Notes under the pieces: generated by a model
Told to the model about the DNA's origin: nothing
Database searches by the model: none
Seen by the model: only the letters and a program-made list of their open reading frames with translations
From: Rhodobacterales bacterium
Lineage (GTDB): Bacteria > Pseudomonadota > Alphaproteobacteria > Rhodobacterales > Rhodobacteraceae
NCBI GenBank assembly: GCA_013298675.1
Contig: JAAFIJ010000051.1
Location: forward strand, 1-12,095
DNA length: 12,095 bases
Direction: 5' to 3'
Shown: positions 6,823-12,095 of the stretch, piece by piece
Numbering within the stretch: position 1 is the first letter of the stretch
Layout of the letters: each line of letters starts with the position of its first letter
Translations under genes and position numbers: made by a program

Positions 6823-9369
6823 GTGCTTAGGTTTATAACTTCTTTCTTCGGCGGCATCTTTACGACGCTGACACTGGGCCTGTTGTTCGGCGCGATCACG
6901 ATTGGCGGTGTCTTTTGGATGTACTCGCGTGATCTGCCGTCACATGAAAGTCTGGCGAAGTATTCGCCTGCAACAATCAGCCGGGTCTACTCTGGTGAAG
7001 GCAGGATCGTTGACGAATTTGCTCGCGAGCGGCGTTTGTTTGTCCCGATTGAAGACATCCCCGAACTGGTGAAACACGCGTTTGTGTCGGCAGAGGACAA
7101 GAATTTCTATACCCATAAGGGCTATGATGTGACCGGAATGGTGTCGGCTTTCGTTGACGCCATCACTTCTCGGGGTGAAAACGTGCGCGGGGCCTCGACG
7201 ATCACCCAGCAGGTCATGAAGAACTTTCTTTTGGACGGCAGCAAATCAGTTGAACGCAAGATCAAAGAGATTGTTCTTGCGACCAGACTGGAAGAGTCCC
7301 TGTCCAAAGAAAAAATTCTAGAGCTGTATCTGAATGAGATTTTTCTGGGTCAAAACTCTTACGGTGTGGCCGCCGCTGCACAAACCTATTTCAACAAATC
7401 ACTGGCTGTTCTGACCCCGGCAGAGGCGGCTTATCTGGCGACCCTGCCCAAAAGCCCGTCAGAACTTCATCCCGTACGCGACCGTGAAAAGGCGATTGAA
7501 CGGCGGGCATATGTGTTGAACCGCATGGCCGAAGATGGCTATTTGACCGCTGAACTTGCCAAGTCTGAGGCGGAAACCCCGCTGTTGTCCGTACAAAATG
7601 GCGATTATCCGGCGTTCAGAGAGTCTTTGCCACCCCGCGATTACTTCACTGACGAAATTCGCCGTCAGCTGTCTGGCACTTTTGGCGAAGAAGAGTTCTT
7701 TGGCGGGGGGCTGTCGATCCGCGCCACGATGGATCCAGAGTTGCAGGCGATGGCAGCCCGCGCGATGCGGCGTGGTTTGGAAAAGTATGACCGCAACCAA
7801 GGAGTTTGGCGCGGCACGGGTGTGGTCATTCCATCAGAAAAGCTGACGAATGAAGCTGATTGGCGTGCAGCACTGTCCGAGGTTGCCGATCTTCCGCGCG
7901 ACGTTGAGGGCTGGAAAGCCGCCGTCGTGCTTGAAGTTGGGGACGAGACTGCGCGTTTGGGCATCGAAGGCGTTCTTGACGGCGACACCAGTATTCCTGC
8001 GTCTGATGTGACGTGGGCGCGCAAACTGTTGGCCGATGGAAAGCTGTCGAAAAAGGCCAAACGCCCTAGCGATTTGGTCAGTGTTGGCGACGTGGTCATG
8101 GTGCGCGCGGTCACCTCGGATGAAGACGGCAGTTTCCTGAACTGGTCGCTGCGCCAAACCCCCGAGGTTCAGGGCGGCTTTATGGCGATGGACGTGAACA
8201 CCGGGCGGGTGATCGCGATGCAAGGCGGATTCAGCTATCAGGCGTCAGTGTTCAACCGCGCAACACAGGCGACGCGCCAACCGGGTTCCAGCTTTAAGCC
8301 ATTTGTATATGCGGCGGCTTTGGATTCGGGCTTTAACCCCGCGACAATCGTTGTAGATGCCCCGATTGAGGTGGAAACGCCCCAAGGTCTTTGGACACCC
8401 AAAAACTCTAACGACAAGTTCTATGGTCCGACACCGATGCGTACCGGGATCGAGCAGTCGCGAAACCTGATGACCATCCGAATTGCCCAAGAGATCGGGA
8501 TGGAAACCGTGGCCACCTATGCAGAACGGTTTGGGGTTTATGCCCCGATGAACCCGTTCTTGGCAAACTCGCTCGGTGCGCAAGAAACAACGTTGTACAA
8601 GATGGTCGCGGCCTATGCGATGTTTGCGAATGGCGGCGAGCGGGTCGAGCCCACCTTGGTGGACCGCGTTCAAGACCGTTTTGGCAAGACCATCTACCGA
8701 CACGACCAACGCAAATGCGACGATTGCCAACTGGCAAGTCTTGACCCCGGTATGGGAGTGAACATCAGTTCCGACCGTGAGAGGGTGATGGATGCAATCA
8801 CCGCCTATCAGCTTACCTCGATGATGGAAGGCGTGATCAAGCGCGGCTCCGGCACAGGGGTGAAACTGCCGGTGCCAGTTGCGGGCAAAACCGGTACAAC
8901 CAATGACGCGAAAGACGTTTGGTTCGTTGGTTATACCTCTAATATCGTTGCAGGTTGCTACATGGGCTTTGATCAGCCCCGTTCCCTCGGGGAAAGGGCG
9001 TTTGGCGGTACTCTGTGCGTTCCGATCTTTCAAGAATTCATGAAGGAAGCGGTCAAACGCTTTGGTGGGACTGATTTCAAGGTTCCTCCAGGGGGCTACT
9101 TCCAAAACATTGACCGCTTTACCGGCGCACAACTGCCAGAGGGTGCATCGGGCGATAACGTGATTGCTGAATATTTCCGAGAAGGTGAAGAGGTTGTCTT
9201 TGGCCTTGGGGCGCTCGTGGATGGTGGCTTTGCGATGGGAGAAAATCTGCCCTTGTTTGTCGGAGGAGAGGGCGAAGGCGTCGATAGTCTGACCACCTCT
9301 GACGGCACCACAAAGGCGGTCCCCAAGAAGGCAGATTTTGGAACGCTGTCGTCGGGCGGGCTGTATTAG
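6823..9369 (+). CDS. mrcA: penicillin-binding protein 1A, bifunctional peptidoglycan glycosyltransferase/transpeptidase
   Basis: This class A PBP polymerises lipid II into glycan strands and cross-links stem peptides in the periplasm, anchored by one N-terminal helix (residues ~4-30). From GTG 6823 it has 848 residues. The GT51 domain shows SAEDKNFYTHKG (catalytic Glu91), GASTITQQVMKN, KEIVLATRLEESLSKEKILE, YLNEIFLGQNSYG and AEAAYLATLPKSP. An OB-like insert lies between the domains (~330-450). The transpeptidase has Ser489 in SSFK (Lys492), SRN at 546-548 and KTG at 689-691. A C-terminal tail of about 90 residues carries the alphaproteobacterial-looking IDRFTGAQLP segment. All its cysteines, 632 and 635 (a CxxC pair), 712 and 732, would be periplasmic. 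Start choice rests on the Shine-Dalgarno and on the promoter occupying 6763-6791. It follows the amidase and precedes prfB, an order I recall as frequent in this class of bacteria. Confidence 0.96.
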   Translation: MLRFITSFFGGIFTTLTLGLLFGAITIGGVFWMYSRDLPSHESLAKYSPATISRVYSGEGRIVDEFARERRLFVPIEDIPELVKHAFVSAEDKNFYTHKGYDVTGMVSAFVDAITSRGENVRGASTITQQVMKNFLLDGSKSVERKIKEIVLATRLEESLSKEKILELYLNEIFLGQNSYGVAAAAQTYFNKSLAVLTPAEAAYLATLPKSPSELHPVRDREKAIERRAYVLNRMAEDGYLTAELAKSEAETPLLSVQNGDYPAFRESLPPRDYFTDEIRRQLSGTFGEEEFFGGGLSIRATMDPELQAMAARAMRRGLEKYDRNQGVWRGTGVVIPSEKLTNEADWRAALSEVADLPRDVEGWKAAVVLEVGDETARLGIEGVLDGDTSIPASDVTWARKLLADGKLSKKAKRPSDLVSVGDVVMVRAVTSDEDGSFLNWSLRQTPEVQGGFMAMDVNTGRVIAMQGGFSYQASVFNRATQATRQPGSSFKPFVYAAALDSGFNPATIVVDAPIEVETPQGLWTPKNSNDKFYGPTPMRTGIEQSRNLMTIRIAQEIGMETVATYAERFGVYAPMNPFLANSLGAQETTLYKMVAAYAMFANGGERVEPTLVDRVQDRFGKTIYRHDQRKCDDCQLASLDPGMGVNISSDRERVMDAITAYQLTSMMEGVIKRGSGTGVKLPVPVAGKTGTTNDAKDVWFVGYTSNIVAGCYMGFDQPRSLGERAFGGTLCVPIFQEFMKEAVKRFGGTDFKVPPGGYFQNIDRFTGAQLPEGASGDNVIAEYFREGEEVVFGLGALVDGGFAMGENLPLFVGGEGEGVDSLTTSDGTTKAVPKKADFGTLSSGGLY

Positions 9370-9391
9370 CGAAATTGTCCCAACAGCGAAC

Positions 9392-9420
9392 TTGCCCTGA
9401 CTTTATGCGCAGGCTATGAC
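9392..9420 (+). promoter_or_regulatory. promoter of prfB
   Basis: In the 81-base gap after the PBP1A gene, TTGCCC (9392-9397) is followed after exactly 17 bases by TATGAC (9415-9420), about 30 bases before the prfB ATG. Each hexamer matches consensus at 4 of 6 positions, and the -10 lacks the final T. A short inverted repeat GCAGG-N6-CCTGC (9409-9424) covers the -10. An AAGGA ribosome-binding site lies at 9437-9441. This would let prfB be expressed apart from the PBP1A gene. Confidence 0.5.
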
Positions 9421-9450
9421 CTGCCACTGCAATACCAAGGACCTGGAACT

Positions 9451-10578
9451 ATGCGCTCGGAAACTGTGAACCAAGTTGCCACCATTGAAAAATCGCTTGC
9501 CCTGTTGGGTCAGCGCTTGAATTGGGAAACGGCACCGCATCGGCTTGAAGAGTTTGAAGCGATGATCGAGGCGCCAGATTTGTGGAACGATCCGGCCAAA
9601 GCGCAAAAACTGATGCGTGAGCGGCAGCAATTGCTGGATGCCGTCTCGACCTATCGGTTGATCGAAAGCGGGCTCAAGGACAATGTTGAACTGATTGAAC
9701 TGGGTGAACTTGAGGGCGATCAAGAGATTGTGGCCGACGCAGAGGCCAGCCTGAAGGCCTTGGTCGATCTGGCCGCGGGCAAAGAGCTAGAGGCACTGTT
9801 GGACGGTGAGGCGGACGGTAATGATACGTTCCTTGAGATCAACGCAGGGGCTGGCGGTACCGAAAGCTGCGACTGGGCCAGTATTCTCGCGCGGATGTAT
9901 GTTCGCTGGGCAGAGAAGAAGGGCTACAAAGTAGAATTGCAGGCGGAAACCGCAGGGGAAGAAGCGGGTATCCGGTCTGTCTCTTACCGCATCAGCGGGC
10001 AAAACGCTTACGGTTGGTTAAAGTCGGAAAGCGGAGTGCACCGGCTTGTGCGCATCTCGCCGTTTGATTCGGCGGCGCGTCGGCACACGTCTTTTTCGTC
10101 TGTTTGGGTTTATCCGGTCGTAGACGACAACATTGAAATCGAAATTCCTGACCGTGATATTCGCATCGATACCTACCGGTCATCCGGCGCAGGCGGGCAG
10201 CACGTGAACACCACCGATTCGGCGGTGAGGATCACCCACTTGCCCACAAACATTGTGGTGACATCGTCGATGAAATCGCAGCACCAGAACCGTGACGCAT
10301 GTATGGCCGCGTTGCGCGCGCGTCTGTATCAGGTTGAACTTGACCGTCGCAACGCGGCTGTCAACGCACAGCACGATGCCAAGGGCGATGCAGGTTGGGG
10401 CAACCAGATAAGATCCTATGTTCTGCAGCCCTATCAAATGGTCAAAGATCTGCGCACAGGGGTGGAAACATCCGACACCAGCGGCACGCTGGATGGTGAT
10501 CTGGACAAGTTCATGGCAGCGACCCTTGCGTTGGGCGTGTCGGGCAAGGGTCGTGCCTCTGCGAGCAATGACGATTGA
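9451..10578 (+). CDS. prfB: peptide chain release factor 2, continuous reading frame
   Basis: RF2 recognises UGA and UAA stop codons in the ribosomal A site and triggers release of the finished chain. The product has 375 residues, a full-length RF2. The helical N-terminal domain occupies ~1-110. The stop-codon recognition motif Ser-Pro-Phe is at 203-205 (RISPFDSAARRHTSF); RF1 would have PxT here. The catalytic Gly-Gly-Gln is at 248-250 (SSGAGGQHVNTTDSAVR), followed by the conserved SMKSQHQNRDACM segment and the C-terminal QIRSYVLQPYQMVKDLRT block. In many bacteria prfB contains an early in-frame UGA read by programmed +1 frameshifting. Here the equivalent region (around codons 21-25, protein QRLNWET) is open, with CGC TTG AAT TGG and no stop, so that autoregulation is absent. 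ATG 9451 has AAGGA 9 bases upstream. The gene converges on the bactofilin pair across a terminator. Confidence 0.97.
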   Translation: MRSETVNQVATIEKSLALLGQRLNWETAPHRLEEFEAMIEAPDLWNDPAKAQKLMRERQQLLDAVSTYRLIESGLKDNVELIELGELEGDQEIVADAEASLKALVDLAAGKELEALLDGEADGNDTFLEINAGAGGTESCDWASILARMYVRWAEKKGYKVELQAETAGEEAGIRSVSYRISGQNAYGWLKSESGVHRLVRISPFDSAARRHTSFSSVWVYPVVDDNIEIEIPDRDIRIDTYRSSGAGGQHVNTTDSAVRITHLPTNIVVTSSMKSQHQNRDACMAALRARLYQVELDRRNAAVNAQHDAKGDAGWGNQIRSYVLQPYQMVKDLRTGVETSDTSGTLDGDLDKFMAATLALGVSGKGRASASNDD

Positions 10579-10605
10579 TCAACGGTCTGGCCACTGCGTA
10601 GGCAT

Positions 10606-10635
10606 AAAAAAGGGCGCCCGGCTAGGGCGCCCTTT
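10606..10635. terminator. bidirectional intrinsic terminator between prfB and the bactofilin gene
   Basis: A perfect 11-base-pair inverted repeat, AAAGGGCGCCC (10609-10619) and GGGCGCCCTTT (10625-10635), is separated by a 5-base loop (GGCTA). A run of six A (10606-10611) precedes it on the plus strand, so minus-strand transcripts from the bactofilin gene end in six U after the hairpin, a strong signal. Plus-strand transcripts from prfB get only UUUAU, so termination there may be weaker. It sits 27 bases past the prfB stop and 21 bases past the bactofilin stop. Confidence 0.88.
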
Positions 10636-10656
10636 ATCAATTCAGCGTCGCGCTGA

Positions 10657-11169
10657 TTAGATATCTTCAGCCGCAGATTGGCCAGGCGTACGTGCCGCAG
10701 ACGATGGTACCGGGCTACGGCCAGTTGCCAGTGGGTCGTCCTGACGCTGAACCGACCCTTCAAAATGCGCACCGGATTCGATTGCAATCGTCTTGTGAAT
10801 GATGTCGCCTTCAACGCGTGCCGTTGATGTCAGACGAACCTTAAGACCACGCACGCGGCCAATCACGCGGCCATTGACCACGATGTCATCAGCAACGATT
10901 TCACCGCGAATCGTGGCGCTTTCGCCCACGGTCAGCAGATGCGCGCGGATATCGCCTTCAACGGTGCCTTCAACCTGAATGTCACCTGTGGTGCGCAAAT
11001 TGCCAACCACGGTCAGATCAGCGGACAGTATAGATACGGCGGCTTTGCCTTTGGACGCCGAGGGCGTGAAATCCATCTGTGGCTTCATGGCTGATGCCTC
11101 AGGGGACTTTGGCTTTTCGGGTTCAATTGCTTTGGCTCCGGGTTCGTTGATACGGCTTTTAGAAAACAT
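10657..11169 (-). CDS. bactofilin family cytoskeletal protein
   Basis: Bactofilins are small beta-helical proteins that polymerise without nucleotides at the inner face of the membrane and position cell-wall enzymes. The product has 170 residues. The N-terminus MFSKSRIN resembles the short membrane-binding leader of alphaproteobacterial bactofilins. A Pro/Lys/Glu-rich disordered segment follows to about residue 43. The bactofilin core lies at ~45-142, with repeated short beta turns such as GNLRTTGDIQVEGTVEGDI, GESATIRGEIVADDIVVNG and STARVEGDIIHKTIAIESGA. A disordered Pro/Ser tail follows. The ATG lies inside the last codons of the upstream M23 peptidase gene (overlap 11 bases) with AAGG about 9 bases before it, so the two are surely one transcript and probably translationally coupled. 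Known bactofilin-M23 partnerships suggest this one recruits or positions its neighbour. The strong hairpin at 10606-10635 ends the transcript. Confidence 0.93.
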   Translation of the reverse strand: MFSKSRINEPGAKAIEPEKPKSPEASAMKPQMDFTPSASKGKAAVSILSADLTVVGNLRTTGDIQVEGTVEGDIRAHLLTVGESATIRGEIVADDIVVNGRVIGRVRGLKVRLTSTARVEGDIIHKTIAIESGAHFEGSVQRQDDPLATGRSPVPSSAARTPGQSAAEDI

Positions 11170-12095
11170 TTGTCGCTGCCTTTATGAAGGTCATCGGGTT
11201 TGTTGCAGTTCCGCCTAAACGGATTTCGTAGTGAAGATGCGTGCCTGTGGAACGGCCTGAATTTCCCATATCACCGATACGGTCGCCGCGCGATACTTTT
11301 TGTCCGACCTCTACCCTGATTTGTGACAAGTGTCCAAACCGGGTTTCCACACCAAAATCATGGCGGATCTTGATCAAGCGGCCATAGCCATTGTCCCAAC
11401 TTGCATAGGTGACAACGCCGTCCGCGGTTGCATAAATCGGCGTGCCGTAGGCCCCGGCCAGATCTGTTCCTTCGTGCATGCGCTTGCCTGCGCCTTTGGG
11501 GTCATTGCGCACCCCAAAGCCAGACGTCCAACGAAAGCTGTCATGAACAGGCATCGCCAAGGGCAGGCGGAACGCGGCAAGCCGGTACAGGTTCATCCGG
11601 TCAAGTTCAGATAAGATCGCATTGGCGCGCAGCTCTTCTGACGACGGTGCCTGGCCTTTGGTTGAAAGTGAGATGGGCAAGAGAGGACCGCCTTGGCCAT
11701 CATAGCCCTTGCGAACGGATTCGATCAGATCCTCCGGCGACATCCCGACATCACGGAACATCTTTTCCAGCGGCTCAACCGACACGGTCAGCGCCTCTTC
11801 CAGTTGACTGAAAATCTGGTCATTACGGAATTCGAGGTCGCGCTTGGCCTGCATCACTTGTTCGGTCTGCTCAGCTGCTTTGTTGGCCAACAGTTGCATT
11901 TTGTCACGCTCGGCAGACGTGACGTCCAAAGAGCTGGACAGAATTTCCAGTGTTTCAAGGGAATCGCGTGCCCGACCCGCTGTTGTGATGGCCCCATCTT
12001 GCTCGTTCAGCGCAAGTTTTGCGACATTGGCGCTGGCACGCGCCGCGTCGCGCTCTTTGATTGTGGACCGCAAGGTGTTTTGAATAACGTCAATC
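11159..12095 (-). CDS. M23 family metallopeptidase with coiled-coil region (DUF5930-type), 5' end outside window
   Basis: This is probably a membrane-anchored peptidoglycan endopeptidase of the LytM/M23 zinc family, or a degenerate activator of other hydrolases. About 311 C-terminal residues are visible. The frame is still open at the right edge, reading IDVIQNT before the TTG at 12073, so that TTG is unlikely to be the start. The first ~100 visible residues are heptad-like and Glu/Lys/Ala rich, hence a coiled coil. The M23 domain follows, with SGFGVRNDP, zinc ligands His (codon 11474-11476) and Asp (11462-11464) in MHEGTDLAG, the RFGHLSQI histidine, and the HLH pair (11231-11239) in GTHLHYEIRLGG. 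All ligands are present, which favours an active enzyme. The missing part should hold the membrane anchor, judging from Rhodobacteraceae proteins annotated DUF5930/M23. Its stop codon overlaps the bactofilin start. Confidence 0.93.
   Translation of the reverse strand, partial: IDVIQNTLRSTIKERDAARASANVAKLALNEQDGAITTAGRARDSLETLEILSSSLDVTSAERDKMQLLANKAAEQTEQVMQAKRDLEFRNDQIFSQLEEALTVSVEPLEKMFRDVGMSPEDLIESVRKGYDGQGGPLLPISLSTKGQAPSSEELRANAILSELDRMNLYRLAAFRLPLAMPVHDSFRWTSGFGVRNDPKGAGKRMHEGTDLAGAYGTPIYATADGVVTYASWDNGYGRLIKIRHDFGVETRFGHLSQIRVEVGQKVSRGDRIGDMGNSGRSTGTHLHYEIRLGGTATNPMTFIKAATNVF

Noticed and set aside
8245..9132. A 295-codon open frame on the minus strand inside the PBP1A gene
   Set aside because: It lies wholly antisense to the transpeptidase domain, whose motifs are intact. 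The translation shows no recognisable domain and looks like a codon-bias shadow.
9409..9424. Inverted repeat GCAGG-N6-CCTGC over the prfB -10 element
   Set aside because: A 5-base arm is common by chance, and there is no U-tract, so it is not a terminator. An operator role has no support beyond position.
922..9505. Identical 15-mer AATCGCTTGCCCTGT at 922-936 (after hemA) and 9491-9505 (inside prfB)
   Set aside because: One copy is coding (Lys-Ser-Leu-Ala-Leu-Leu) and one intergenic. No flanking similarity or third copy was seen, so it is most likely coincidence.
1..12095. Search for mobile elements, CRISPR arrays, defence genes, toxin-antitoxin pairs, tRNA or rRNA genes, or an undescribed multi-gene system
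   Set aside because: Every gene belongs to a known core family with intact motifs. Gaps are all under about 112 bases, and no transposase, integrase, repeat array or tRNA-like segment was seen.

Overview
The window looks like an ordinary chromosomal housekeeping stretch of an alphaproteobacterium, most likely a Rhodobacteraceae (Roseobacter-group) species. This rests on the C4-type 5-aminolevulinate synthase with Rhodobacter-like motifs, the rodZ-like/ispG pair, the amidase/PBP1A/prfB order, and a bactofilin gene overlapping an M23 peptidase of the coiled-coil type common in this family. It is gene dense: no gap between genes exceeds about 110 bases. I see no tRNA, rRNA, CRISPR array, insertion sequence, phage gene or transferred island.

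Layout. Positions 1-902 (+) hold the C-terminal three quarters of hemA (heme and bacteriochlorophyll precursor supply). Positions 981-2246 (+) hold a RodZ-like membrane protein, followed by ispG (2334-3479, +), the [4Fe-4S] enzyme of the MEP isoprenoid pathway. A secreted DsbA/ScsC-like thiol oxidoreductase lies on the minus strand (3492-4241). It converges with ispG and diverges from a class I aminotransferase (4323-5495, +). The aminotransferase overlaps by 17 bases a secreted AMIN-domain N-acetylmuramoyl-L-alanine amidase (5479-6711, +). PBP1A (6823-9369, +) follows with its own promoter, then prfB (9451-10578, +), also with a recognisable promoter. A strong bidirectional hairpin terminator (10606-10635) separates prfB from a convergent minus-strand pair: a bactofilin (10657-11169) whose start overlaps the stop of an M23 peptidase gene (11159 to beyond the right edge).

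The theme is the cell envelope. A RodZ-like morphology factor, a peptidoglycan synthase (PBP1A), two peptidoglycan hydrolases (amidase and M23 peptidase), a bactofilin scaffold and a periplasmic thiol oxidoreductase sit among core metabolic genes. Each is a known family, and I found no undescribed system.

The most useful details are start-site corrections (dsbA-like at 4241, aminotransferase at 4323, mrcA at 6823), two good promoters of form TTGCCY-N17-TATRAN that both lack the final -10 T, a prfB without the usual in-frame UGA frameshift site, and the 11-base overlap of the bactofilin and M23 genes.
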